The notes under the pieces were generated by a model, which saw only the letters and a program-made list of their open reading frames with translations, did no database searches and was not told the origin of the DNA. From K189A clade bacterium (GTDB lineage Bacteria; Pseudomonadota; Gammaproteobacteria; Pseudomonadales; Azotimanducaceae): a stretch of DNA of 62,262 bases. The stretch is from the NCBI GenBank assembly GCA_902631405.1, contig CACOYI010000006.1, positions 1 through 62,262 of the forward strand, written 5' to 3'. Shown here piece by piece: positions 7,084-17,200 of the stretch (positions are counted from its first letter, which is position 1; every line of letters begins with the position of its first letter). Made by a program: the position numbers and the translations under genes.

Positions 7084-9471
7084 TTGAAACAAAAAATTGG
7101 TGTTTTGCTCGTCGGTTTTTCGATCCTCTTTAGTGCAATTGCCTCAATGGCTGAGAGTGGCTCTTGGGAAGACTTAAGAGATCAAAACGCGTTCACTGTT
7201 GACGATATACAATTGAGGGGATTGCAGCGTGTCTCTGCGGGAACTATCTTCAATCTGATACCAATAGATTTGGGGGAAACAGCGGATACCCTTCTACTGC
7301 GAGCAGTAACCAGGGCCCTCTTCTCATCAGGATATTTTAACGACATTCAGCTAGCTCGCGACGGAGGTGCGTTAATTATCAATTTTTCCGAGAGACCTGC
7401 GATAGAGCTTATTGAAATAGAGGGCAACAAGGCCATCGAGAGTTCGGTTTTACTTGACGGTCTGGCAGAACAGGGGTTGAAGGAAGGGGAAATTTTTAAG
7501 CAGGTCACGTTGGAGCGAATGGGCCTTGAGTTAGAGCGTCAATACGTCGCACAGGGAAGGTATGGCGCTGACATCACGACTGAAGTTGAGGAACTCCCGA
7601 GAAATAGAGTCAACGTCAAGATCCTTGTTGAAGAAGGGAAAAGTGCCTCCATTCGGCACATTAATATCGTAGGCGCTAAAACGGTCTCACAGGAAGAGTT
7701 GTTGGAGGTGTTTGAACTGAAACACCCAAGCCTCTTATCCTTCTATAAGAATGACGACAAATACTCGAGAGAAAAGTTGGCGGGGGACCTTGAGAGCCTT
7801 GAGTCCTATTTTAAGGATCGGGGTTATGCCGATTTTAAGGTGAAGAGCACACAGGTGAGTGTGGCGCCAGATCGATCCCAGGTATACATAAGCATTTTTA
7901 TTGAGGAAGGAGAGGTATACGAACTTGGCAAAATTGACCTGGTAGGGGAGTTGGGTGATATAAAGCCAGAAGACCTTCTGCCGTTGATCATTCCTGAGTC
8001 TGGGCAGATATTCTCTCAAGCTGCGATTACGGCTACCGAGGAGAGAATAGAAAACGCACTCGGCAATGGGGGTTTTACTTTTGCCTCGGTAACGGGAGTC
8101 CCTACTTTGAACACCGACAACAGTGTCGATCTTGAATTTTTTGTTGATTCCGGGAAGCGGACTTATGTGAGAAGGATAAACTTCTCGGGCAATTCCCTAA
8201 CGCAAGACGAGGTGATGCGAAGAGAGTCACGTCAGATGGAGGCGGGTTGGGCGTCAACTGCCCAGATTGATCTTACGAAGGTTCGTTTAGAGAGACTTGG
8301 TTACTTTAAGGGTGTAGAGGTTGATATGCCGTTGGTTCCTGGCAAAGATGACGAAATTGATGTTGATTTCTCAGTAGAGGAGCAACCCTCTGGTTCAATA
8401 TCTGGCACGCTGGCCTACTCCCAGGGCTATGGCTTGATTTTAGGTGGAAATTACCAACAGTCGAATCTCCAAGGCTCTGGAAACAGCCTTAATCTGGGTC
8501 TGAGTATCTCGGACTTTCAAAAGTCTGTGAACCTAAATTACTTTGATCCTTATTTCACGATGGATGGCATCAGCCGAGGTTACAATATTTTTCTGAGACG
8601 ACTGGATTACAATGCTAGAAATATAGCTCGATACAGTACGGATGCTGGAGGATTGGGAGTCAACTTCGGTTTTCCAATAGGTGAAACCCAAAGGTTGAAT
8701 TTTGGAGTCTTGGGAGAATACACAGAGATCACGCAGGGGTTCTACTCAGCGCAAGAAATAGCCGAATTTATTCAAAAGAACGGCGAAAATTCTGCTAATC
8801 TAAAGACTAATTTTTCTTGGACTCGGTCTACTTTGAATCGGGGAGTGTTCGCAACTAGGGGTTCCTCCCAAAGCGTTTCCGCCGAGGTTTCCGTCCCGGG
8901 AAGCACTCTTCAATTTTATAAATTCTTCTTTAATGCCGAGCGCTACTTCCCACTGAATAGAGAGTGGTCGCTGAGATTTAGAACCGAAATTGGATACGGC
9001 GATGGATACGGAGAGACCCCAGCATTGCCATTCTACGAACATTTCTATGCGGGCGGATTTGGATCCATACGGGGTTTCGAGACATCTACTCTGGGTCCGA
9101 GGAGCACGCCGCCGCTCGATCCGGAGGGTAATCCAATTTACTTCAGAGACAGAGATGGTGAACCTTTTGGAGGTAATCTTCTGTTCGAGCTCTCTGCAGA
9201 GCTCATCTTTCCCATGCCTTTTGTTGAGGACAATCGGCAATTTAGGCCAGTTTTCTTCGTGGATGCAGGAAATGTTTTCAATACGAAATGCCCAGAAGTT
9301 AGCGTTAATTGCTTCGGATTTGAGCGGGAAAATTTCAGATATTCGGTTGGTCTAGGGGTGAGTTGGTTAAGTGGTATGGGTCCTTTGACATTTAGCATAG
9401 CTCAGCCATTCCAGACCCAACCCTTCGACGAAAAAGAAGTATTTCAATTTGAGCTAGGTCGGACATTCTAG
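7084..9471 (+). CDS. bamA: Outer membrane assembly factor BamA
   Basis: Central beta-barrel of the BAM complex that folds and inserts outer-membrane proteins. Five POTRA repeats cover roughly residues 30-400, followed by an Omp85 barrel with the loop-6 motif SIRGF and a C-terminal beta-signal ending in Phe (FELGRTF). I place the start at TTG 7084, which gives a signal peptide (MKQKIGVLLVGFSILFSAIASMAES) and 795 residues. The frame is open upstream to a TTG at 7039, inside rseP, but that start would put 15 polar residues before the signal. skp follows 49 nt later. Confidence 0.95.
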   Translation: MKQKIGVLLVGFSILFSAIASMAESGSWEDLRDQNAFTVDDIQLRGLQRVSAGTIFNLIPIDLGETADTLLLRAVTRALFSSGYFNDIQLARDGGALIINFSERPAIELIEIEGNKAIESSVLLDGLAEQGLKEGEIFKQVTLERMGLELERQYVAQGRYGADITTEVEELPRNRVNVKILVEEGKSASIRHINIVGAKTVSQEELLEVFELKHPSLLSFYKNDDKYSREKLAGDLESLESYFKDRGYADFKVKSTQVSVAPDRSQVYISIFIEEGEVYELGKIDLVGELGDIKPEDLLPLIIPESGQIFSQAAITATEERIENALGNGGFTFASVTGVPTLNTDNSVDLEFFVDSGKRTYVRRINFSGNSLTQDEVMRRESRQMEAGWASTAQIDLTKVRLERLGYFKGVEVDMPLVPGKDDEIDVDFSVEEQPSGSISGTLAYSQGYGLILGGNYQQSNLQGSGNSLNLGLSISDFQKSVNLNYFDPYFTMDGISRGYNIFLRRLDYNARNIARYSTDAGGLGVNFGFPIGETQRLNFGVLGEYTEITQGFYSAQEIAEFIQKNGENSANLKTNFSWTRSTLNRGVFATRGSSQSVSAEVSVPGSTLQFYKFFFNAERYFPLNREWSLRFRTEIGYGDGYGETPALPFYEHFYAGGFGSIRGFETSTLGPRSTPPLDPEGNPIYFRDRDGEPFGGNLLFELSAELIFPMPFVEDNRQFRPVFFVDAGNVFNTKCPEVSVNCFGFERENFRYSVGLGVSWLSGMGPLTFSIAQPFQTQPFDEKEVFQFELGRTF

Positions 9472-9520
9472 TGTAGAATTCCGGCTCCTCGAGATTCGTT
9501 AGATAAAAGGGAGTTTAATT

Positions 9521-10024
9521 GTGATTGGACCAAAAGTAATCGGGTTAATGGTGATGGTGGTGGCCTCAATAGCGTCGGCTGAAATGAAGATCGTCGTCTT
9601 AGATCCAGCGAGAGCAATTTTGGGAAGCGACCAGGCAAAAGTTCTGGTTGAGGCCGCGCGTAAAGAGATGCAGCCAGATCAAGATGAGCTCAATGAATTG
9701 GCCGAAGAACTGCAAGCAAAACAAAAAAAGCTTCAGACTGACTTAGAGATCTTAAGCGACAGTGAAAAAAGAAAAATCGCGAAAGAGATTGAAAATATGC
9801 AGGCTGATGCGCAGTTCGCCTCTCAGAAACTTCAAAAATACGCTCAGGATAAGAACCAAGAGATCCTGCAGTCTTTAGCCCCAGCTTACGAGAAAGTGCT
9901 CAACGAGATTATAGAGATAGATCAAATTGATTTGATTCTTTCACCAACCGCCTTAACTTATGCGAATAAGAAGCACGATATTACGAAAAAGGTCACCGAG
10001 AGGCTAAACGCGGATAAGGATTAG
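9521..10024 (+). CDS. skp: Periplasmic chaperone Skp/OmpH family
   Basis: Jellyfish-shaped trimeric holdase that carries unfolded outer-membrane proteins to BamA. It has 167 residues with a signal peptide ending at IASA (about residue 20), a short beta core (MKIVVLDPARAIL) and a long charged coiled-coil region of about 90 residues (DELNELAEELQAKQKKLQTD and onward). The start is GTG at 9521 with AAGGGAG 8 nt upstream. The place between bamA and lpxD is standard. Confidence 0.93.
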   Translation: MIGPKVIGLMVMVVASIASAEMKIVVLDPARAILGSDQAKVLVEAARKEMQPDQDELNELAEELQAKQKKLQTDLEILSDSEKRKIAKEIENMQADAQFASQKLQKYAQDKNQEILQSLAPAYEKVLNEIIEIDQIDLILSPTALTYANKKHDITKKVTERLNADKD

Positions 10025-10048
10025 TCGACCCTGATCAGGCCGACAAGA

Positions 10049-11110
10049 GTGGTGAAATCGTTAAGCTTAGAATCTGTAGCTGATTCGATTGGCGCGCAAC
10101 TTAAATTGGGTGGAGCTCATCCTGGAAGAAACGTTGAGCAGTCAAAAAGAGAAATTATCACGGGAATCGCGCCACTAGGCGCTGCAAAACCGGGTGAAAT
10201 AAGTCACCTATCCTCATCTTCCTATCGGAAGTTCTTGGGGAATACCAACGCGACGGCAGTGATATTAGTGGAATCAGATCTTTCAATCTGTCCCTCGGTG
10301 GGACTGGTAGTGGAAAACCCCTATCTTGCTTATGCTGTTGCGAGTCAATTATTTGAATACCGCGCAGCGCCAGTTCAGAAAATCCATCCAAGCGCGATTA
10401 TTGGCAACGACGCCGCTATCCATGATAGTGCGATTATAGGGGCTCACGTGGTGATTGAAGATCGAGTCGAGATTGGAGAGGGCACCATCATCTCTCCGAA
10501 CTGCTCTATAGGCCAAGGTGTCAAGATTGGTGAAAGAGCTCGAATTTCCAGCAACGTGGTCTTATATGGTGGCTTAGTGTTAGGAAATGATTGTGAAATT
10601 AATAGTGGCTCTGTCATAGGGAGCCCTGGCTTCGGTTTCGCGCCCGATGAGCATGGAAAGTTTCATGCGATTGCGCAGCTGGGTGCCGTAGTCATTGGAA
10701 ATAAAGTTCGTTTGGGTGCAGGCGTGACAATTGACAGGGGTGCCTTGGGAAATACGGTAATTGAAGACGGTGTGAAGGTAGATGACCAAGTACACATTGG
10801 ACACAATTGTCATGTTGGTGAAGACACGATTATTTGTGGTTGCGCGGGACTGGCTGGTGGCACGGTTATAGGGAAAAATTGTGTGATCGCCGGCGGAGTG
10901 GGAATTGGGGGTAAAGGTCCGATCACCTTTTGTGACTCAGTCACCGTCACTGCGATGTCTGCTATACGAAAATCCATCGATATTCCAGGGACTTACTCAA
11001 GTGGCACCGCTCAGTCAGAACATGGGAAGTGGTTGAGAAACGCTCTAAGCTTTAATAGGTTGGGAGAGTTAACAAAAAAAATTCTATCGAGGCCAAAGAG
11101 TAAAGGATAG
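10049..11110 (+). CDS. lpxD: UDP-3-O-(3-hydroxyacyl)glucosamine N-acyltransferase
   Basis: Third step of lipid A synthesis; adds the N-linked hydroxyacyl chain from acyl-ACP. It has 353 residues: an N-terminal uridine-binding domain, then a left-handed beta-helix of hexapeptide repeats (about residues 110-310) holding the catalytic His region DDQVHIGHNCHVGE, and a C-terminal helix. The start is GTG at 10049 (another GTG follows directly). The LpxD-FabZ-LpxA-LpxB order is the classical lipid A block. Confidence 0.96.
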   Translation: MVKSLSLESVADSIGAQLKLGGAHPGRNVEQSKREIITGIAPLGAAKPGEISHLSSSSYRKFLGNTNATAVILVESDLSICPSVGLVVENPYLAYAVASQLFEYRAAPVQKIHPSAIIGNDAAIHDSAIIGAHVVIEDRVEIGEGTIISPNCSIGQGVKIGERARISSNVVLYGGLVLGNDCEINSGSVIGSPGFGFAPDEHGKFHAIAQLGAVVIGNKVRLGAGVTIDRGALGNTVIEDGVKVDDQVHIGHNCHVGEDTIICGCAGLAGGTVIGKNCVIAGGVGIGGKGPITFCDSVTVTAMSAIRKSIDIPGTYSSGTAQSEHGKWLRNALSFNRLGELTKKILSRPKSKG

Positions 11111-11114
11111 TTCC

Positions 11115-11573
11115 ATGCATATAGATATAGATGGGATATTTGATTATCTGCCACATAGATATCCTTTCCTGTTGGTGGACCGAGTTACCGACCTTGTGGT
11201 CGGGGAGCGAATACACGGATACAAAAACGTTACCTTTAACGAAGAAATGTTCAATGGGCATTTTCCAGGAAAACCTATTATGCCTGGCGTTCTGATACTC
11301 GAGGCGATGGCCCAGATTTCGGGAATACTTGCTTTTGAGACGCGCGGTTCGCGACCCTCTGATGGGAAAAACTACTTATTTGGTGGGGTTGAAAAAGCCC
11401 GTTTTAGGAGGCCTGTTATCCCTGGTGATCGACTTGATATTGTGTCCTCATTGGCTGCTGATAGATCGATGATGGTCAAATTTGATTGTGAAGCATTAGT
11501 AGATGGAGACTTGGCATGTTCGGCCTCGCTTACAATAGTTGAGCAAGAAATAAGTCTTGAGAGTGTATCTTGA
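11115..11573 (+). CDS. fabZ: 3-hydroxyacyl-ACP dehydratase FabZ
   Basis: Dehydrates 3-hydroxyacyl-ACP in fatty acid elongation and competes with LpxA and LpxD for the same substrate pool. It is a hot-dog fold protein of 152 residues. The active-site helix GHFPGKPIMPGVLILEAMAQ carries the catalytic His and Glu, and the substrate region HRYPFLLVDRV is typical. Its stop overlaps the lpxA start by 4 bp. Confidence 0.97.
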   Translation: MHIDIDGIFDYLPHRYPFLLVDRVTDLVVGERIHGYKNVTFNEEMFNGHFPGKPIMPGVLILEAMAQISGILAFETRGSRPSDGKNYLFGGVEKARFRRPVIPGDRLDIVSSLAADRSMMVKFDCEALVDGDLACSASLTIVEQEISLESVS

Positions 11574-12355
11574 TAGACGAAACCGCGAGAATTAGTTCGA
11601 AAGCTATTATTGGAAAAAACGTTTCCATTGGTCCTTGGACGATCGTTGGGCCTGACGTAGTAGTGGGAGAGGGATCAGAAATAGGATCCCATGTTGTCTT
11701 GAAGGGCCCCACAGTATTGGGCTCCAATGTGAAAGTCTTTCAGTTTTCCACTGTTGGTGAGGGAACCCCAGCCTTAGCCTACGATGGTGAGTCGACGAGT
11801 TTGGAAATAGGGGAAGGAACAGTTATCAGAGAGGGAGTAACGATACATCGTGGGACCATGGGAAGAGGCACTGGGCGTACGATCGTCGGGAAAAATTGCT
11901 TGCTCATGGCCTATGTGCATGTCGGACATGACTGCGTCCTGGGAGATAAAGTAATAATGGCCAATAATGCGTCGGTAGCCGGCCACGTCGTAGTCGGTGA
12001 CTATGCGAATTTTGGTGGATACTCGGGTGTTCCTCAATTTCGAAGCATTGGAGAAAATACGCACATTGCTGCAATGAGTCTGGTCACCAAGGATGTCCCC
12101 GCTTTCATGACGGTGGCGGGAAACCCCGCTTCAGCCGTCGGCCTTAATCTAGAGGGTATGAGAAGAAGGGATTTCTCGGCTGACGCGCTTGCTGCATTAA
12201 AAGAAAGCCATAAGATCGTTTACCGAAGTGGACTGACTAAAAATAAAGCCCTTAATCAGCTTGCAGAATTGCGAAGTAAGTATTCGGAAGTGGAGAAATT
12301 TGCCCGATCGATAGAATCCTCAGAATCAGGAATAGTTCGGGGTCGGAGCCATTAG
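11570..12355 (+). CDS. lpxA: UDP-N-acetylglucosamine O-acyltransferase
   Basis: First step of lipid A synthesis. It has 261 residues: left-handed beta-helix hexapeptide repeats over about residues 1-190, containing the catalytic His segment MAYVHVGHDCVLGD, then a helical C-terminal domain. The start is TTG at 11570, four bases inside fabZ, and gives the expected N-terminus (MIDETARISSKAIIG). The acyl-chain ruler region reads NFGGYSGVPQF; I do not infer chain length from it. Confidence 0.96.
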   Translation: MIDETARISSKAIIGKNVSIGPWTIVGPDVVVGEGSEIGSHVVLKGPTVLGSNVKVFQFSTVGEGTPALAYDGESTSLEIGEGTVIREGVTIHRGTMGRGTGRTIVGKNCLLMAYVHVGHDCVLGDKVIMANNASVAGHVVVGDYANFGGYSGVPQFRSIGENTHIAAMSLVTKDVPAFMTVAGNPASAVGLNLEGMRRRDFSADALAALKESHKIVYRSGLTKNKALNQLAELRSKYSEVEKFARSIESSESGIVRGRSH

Positions 12356-12367
12356 AAGACTAAGCGA

Positions 12368-13540
12368 TTGGATCCTAAGCCGCTCAAAATAGGCATTCTC
12401 GCTGGTGAGATTTCAGGGGACCATTTAGGAAGCGCCCTGATGAGAGATTTTAATGCGATCTCGGGGGATCAAAGAGAATTTGAGTTTATCGGGGTAGGCG
12501 GCCCGCAGATGATCGATGTTGGTCTCGAGCCGCTGGCGAGCATAGACCAATTCTTGGTTAATGGCTTTCTGGAACCTTTGCTTAAGCTGCCCGAACTTTG
12601 GGCCTTGTATAAGAAATTACTGGATGACTTTGACAGCCGGAAGATCGACTTGTTTATCGGGATCGATTTTAACGTCTTCAACTTTTTGATCGAGAAACGG
12701 TTAAAGAAAAAAGGGATACGGATAGTTCATTATGTCAGTCCCTCGGTTTATGCGTGGAGGAAGGGGAGGGCGAAAAAAATCGGTAAATTTGTAGATTTGT
12801 TGCTTTGTTTATTTCCTTTCGAGCCTGGCTTTTATAAAAATACGGATTTGAACGCCGTTTATGTAGGTCACCCAAAGGCTAGCGCGATAGAGATCGATAA
12901 AAGTGAATTGGTGAGAGGGCGCAGTCGAGAGAGACTAGGCCTTCCGATGCGTAGCACGGTGCTCGCAGTGCTCCCTGGAAGCAGGAAATCCGAAATTCAT
13001 CTGCTTTTTCGAGTGTTTATAGAATCGGCGATAGCTTTCTCGAAACGCATCACCACTCCAGTTGTTGTTGTCATTCCCTGCGCCAACACCCGAGCGAAGG
13101 AAGAAATAGAACTTATGAAAAATGCTTTTCCAAGCATAGACATCAGGTTGTACGAGCAAGAGTTGTCCTCTGTCCTGTACGCCTCGGATGTAGTGTTGAC
13201 CAAGGCTGGCACTAGCACGCTGGATTGTCTGTTGCATAGGAGGCCTATGGTCGTAAGCTACAAGTTAGGACGATTTAGTTATTTTTTTGCTCGCTTTTTA
13301 GTTGATACGCGTTTTGTTGCTTTGCCGAACATCATTTCCGGGAAGGAGATAGTGCCAGAGTTCTTGCAAGATGATGCTTCTGCTGAAAGTTTAAGTGAAG
13401 CGCTGTTGAAGGAACTCAAAAAATCAAAAGCAGTCGAGGGGTATTTTAGTGATTTTGAAGAAATTCATCGGCAACTTGCTACTGGGGCCAGTCGACCAAG
13501 CTTAGCCGCTTCTGAGATCGTCAAATTTTTTAATTTATAG
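12368..13540 (+). CDS. lpxB: Lipid-A-disaccharide synthase
   Basis: GT19 glycosyltransferase that joins UDP-2,3-diacylglucosamine and lipid X on the inner membrane. It has 390 residues. The N-terminal AGEISGDHLGSALM (AGEASGD in many homologues), YVSPSVYAWR, LLCLFPFEP and the C-terminal KAGTSTLDCLLHRRPMVVSYK motif identify the family. The start is TTG at 12368, 12 nt after lpxA. About 125 bp without coding signal follow before rnhB. Confidence 0.95.
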   Translation: MDPKPLKIGILAGEISGDHLGSALMRDFNAISGDQREFEFIGVGGPQMIDVGLEPLASIDQFLVNGFLEPLLKLPELWALYKKLLDDFDSRKIDLFIGIDFNVFNFLIEKRLKKKGIRIVHYVSPSVYAWRKGRAKKIGKFVDLLLCLFPFEPGFYKNTDLNAVYVGHPKASAIEIDKSELVRGRSRERLGLPMRSTVLAVLPGSRKSEIHLLFRVFIESAIAFSKRITTPVVVVIPCANTRAKEEIELMKNAFPSIDIRLYEQELSSVLYASDVVLTKAGTSTLDCLLHRRPMVVSYKLGRFSYFFARFLVDTRFVALPNIISGKEIVPEFLQDDASAESLSEALLKELKKSKAVEGYFSDFEEIHRQLATGASRPSLAASEIVKFFNL

Positions 13541-13664
13541 TCACCAAATTAGTTTGAGAAGAAAATTAGCTCTCGAGTTCGGTTAATGTTCTCACTTGAT
13601 ATAGGATGGTGTGGTGGGGATTTTTTGTCGATGAAATTCGGAACATCAAGGAGCATTTTCGTAG

Positions 13665-14225
13665 TTGCAAGTTGGGGTTGATGAGGTTGGATTAGGGTCC
13701 TTGGCCGGGCCGCTAGTGGTTGGGGCAGTGGTGTTGGACAGCGCCCGTGATATTGAGGGCTTGAGGGATTCAAAGAAAGTGTCCGCTAGGGCGAGAGATA
13801 AGATTTCATTGGAAATTTTTGATCAAGCGCTTTTTTGGTCGATAGGCATTGCTACGAAAAAAGAGATAGAGGAAATGAATGTTCTGGCAGCATCGCATCT
13901 GGCAATGCAACGGGCTATATTTAATCTGGCGATAACGCCAAGTTTGGTTTTGGTCGATGGTAAGAACAAACCCCGTCTCCCTTTTCCCACAAGGTCTGTT
14001 GTAAAGGGGGACGATAAGGTTCGAGAAATAAGCGCCGCGTCAATAATAGCTAAGGTTTGTCGGGACAAAATTATGGAAGGGTTGAGCGCAAGCTTCCCTC
14101 AGTATGAGTTTGAACGAAATAAAGGCTATCCGACGAAAAAACATTTGATGGCCTTGAACAGCTTCGGTCCGACCGTCTTACACAGGCGAACCTTTGCACC
14201 AGTTTCATCTATTTTGGGTAGTTAG
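13665..14225 (+). CDS. rnhB: Ribonuclease HII
   Basis: Cleaves single ribonucleotides and RNA in RNA-DNA hybrids. It has 186 residues. The acidic catalytic set is recognisable (VDE near residue 6, VLVDGK, and Asp in AKVCRDKIM). The start is TTG at 13665: a TAG lies immediately upstream in frame and AAGGAG is 11 nt before it. The usual GRG substrate-recognition motif after VDEVG reads GLG, followed by SLAGP instead of PLAGP. The following gene dnaE is 19 nt away. Confidence 0.93.
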   Translation: MQVGVDEVGLGSLAGPLVVGAVVLDSARDIEGLRDSKKVSARARDKISLEIFDQALFWSIGIATKKEIEEMNVLAASHLAMQRAIFNLAITPSLVLVDGKNKPRLPFPTRSVVKGDDKVREISAASIIAKVCRDKIMEGLSASFPQYEFERNKGYPTKKHLMALNSFGPTVLHRRTFAPVSSILGS

Positions 14226-14244
14226 ATGAAGATAAGCGCACTGC

Positions 14245-17200
14245 ATGGATAATTTCACTCCTCACCTTCATGTTCACAGTGAATATTCTGTTCAAGATGG
14301 TTTGCTGAGTATTAAGCAGCTGGTCAAGTTGGCTGCTGAAGGAAATATGCCGGCAATCGCACTCACAGATAGAAATAATATGTTTGCAGCGATCAAGTTC
14401 TACGAATCTTGTATCGCGAATGGTATCAAACCACTAATAGGTGCCGAAGTGAGCATCCGGCAAACCGATGCTCTCCGTTCGGAAAACAGTCGTATCGTTG
14501 TTCTTGCAAAAAACACTGAAGGATACGAGAACCTGATAAAAATTGTTTCGGAGATCTATCTCGGGGATGAGCAGCTTGGTGCAGTCTGTGAGGAGACCAT
14601 TTTTAGAAATAAATCAGGTCTCATTGTTTTATCTGGAGGTTTGTCCGGACATCTTTGGGATTTGTTGGAATCCGGGCATACGCAAAAGGCAAGAGAATTG
14701 GCGTCACGTTGGAAGAATGAGTTTGGAGACTCCTACTATATAGAGATCACCAGGACAGGCAGGCCTAACGAAGAAACCTTCGTCAAAGAAAGTATTGAGA
14801 TTGCTGTTGAATTAGATATCCCCGTGGTCGCAACCAATGATGTCTGTTTCGCTGAGAGCGCTGATTACGAAGCTCATGAGGCTCGGGTTTGTATTCAGGA
14901 GGGCAGAACTCTGAACGATAGCAGGCGAGTGCGTCGTTATTCAGAATTTCAATACCTGCGCTCAAATGAGGAAATGATGGATCTCTTTAGTGATTTGCCA
15001 GCCTCAATTGCAAACACCCAACAGATAGCCATACGGTGCAGCTCTGAGTTAAAACTAGGCACATATCACTTGCCCCGTTATCCGGTGCCCGCAGGTTTCT
15101 CGCTGGAGCAGCTGCTGGAATCGGAGGCAGAGAAAGGGTTGTTGGAGCGTTTTGCCAACGAGAACATTACAGAACACAAACAATATCAGACGAGACTTTC
15201 TTACGAATTGAAAGTTATCAATCAAATGGGGTTCGCAGGATATTTCCTGATAGTGATGGAGTTTATCGCTTGGTCAAGGTCGAGGGAAATTCCAGTTGGT
15301 CCAGGTAGAGGCTCTGGTTCGGGTTCTCTAGTCGCCTACGCGCTTAAAATTACGAATTTAGATCCTATTCACTATGGCCTCTTGTTTGAGCGGTTTCTGA
15401 ATCCCGAGAGAGTCTCCATGCCGGACTTCGATATTGATTTCTGTATGGACGGACGTGATGAGGTAATACGTCATGTATCAGAATTGTATGGTTCTGAAGC
15501 AGTCAGCCAGATAATCACATTTGGAACTATGGCCGCGAAAGCGGTAGTAAGAGACGTCGCAAGGGTGCAAGGAAAGCCCTACAGCTTGGCAGACAGGGTC
15601 TCCAAAATGATTCCGTTCGAAGTTGGCATGACCCTTACAAAAGCGATGTCAGAAAATAGAGAACTAGCTGATTTTGCCAGGCATGATGCCGACGTATCTG
15701 AAATTATGGAGATGGCCTTCAAATTGGAGGGTGTAGTGAGAAACGTCGGCAGACATGCAGGTGGAGTCGTTATCGCACCTGCAGATTTGACTGACTTTGT
15801 GCCTGTTTTCGTTGAGGAAGAGTCTGCCTCTCCGGTGTCTCAATTTGACAAGGATGATGTGGAAAAAGCCGGCCTTGTGAAATTTGATTTTCTGGGATTG
15901 AAAACACTCACCATTATTAAGTGGGCAATTGATCTGATAAATCAGGATCTTGGTTCGGATACCACCCAGCCAAAAGTATCTCTCGAATCCATCGATATAT
16001 CTAACTCGGAAATTTACGAGAGATTGCGGGAGGCCAAGACGGTCGGGATCTTCCAATTAGAATCTCGTGGAATGAAAGACCTTATACGCCGGCTGCTCCC
16101 AGATAGTATCGAAGATATCATTGCCTTAGTCGCTCTGTTTAGGCCTGGGCCTCTCCAGTCTGGTGCGGTAGATGACTATGTGGATCGAAAACACGGCCGC
16201 GCCAAGATTGAGTATCCACACCCCCTTCTCGAGCCCGTGCTTGAGTCAACATATGGTGTGGTGCTCTATCAGGAGCAAGTTATGCAAACTGCTCAAGTGC
16301 TGGCGGGCTTCTCGCTAGGCCAAGCAGATTTATTGCGTCGAGCCATGGGTAAGAAAAAACCGGAAGAGATGGCGAAGGTCAGAGAACAATTCCTGGAGGG
16401 CTCGTCAGCAAGAGACATCCCGAGTGATTTGGCGAATCAAATTTTTGATTCCATGGAAAAGTTCGCCGGATATGCGTTCAACAAGTCCCACTCTGCGACG
16501 TACGCTTTGATTAGTGTACAGACGGCCTGGTTGAAGACTTTTTATCCCGCCCATTTCCTTGCGGCAAACTTGTCTGCTGAGATGCAAAACACTGATCGAA
16601 TTCTCACTCTTGTCTCGGAAGCGCGGGGGTTGGAGATAGAGGTGTTGATGCCCTCTATAAACCTAAGTGCTTTTCACTTTACTGTGGACGATGGTGACAT
16701 TCGCTATGGTCTTGGGGCGATTAAGGGGCTCGGGGAGGCCGCAATTGAGATGATACTAGAAGCAAGGAGCCAAAGTTCCTTCAAGAGCTTAGGAGAGTTT
16801 TGCCTGAGAGTAGATGCTAAAAAGCTTGGCAAGAGAGCTCTAGAAGCACTGATAAACTCTGGCGCAATGGATTCGTTTGGGGCCGAATCCGGTGCGACCA
16901 ATGAGGTCAGAAGTGAGTTGCACAAAGAGTTAGAGACAGCAATCAAATCAGCAGAGCAGATTGATCGTGATGCCAAGGCGGGAATAGTCGATTTATTCGG
17001 TGGTATAGAATCCGATAAGGAGCTGTATACGGAAAGTCCTGGTCAAGTCCTTTCATTTATAAAAACGCTACAGAATGAAAAAGAATCTCTGGGATTATTT
17101 TTGAGCGGTCATCCGATGGACGTTTATACTGAGGAAATTTGCAGCTTGTGCCCAAAGACATTAGATCAACTAGAAAGTGGCAAAAAAAGGCAGTGGATAG

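Noticed and set aside
8800..9240. 146-residue minus-strand ORF within bamA
   Set aside because: Shadow of the bamA barrel; no ribosome-binding site or recognisable domain.
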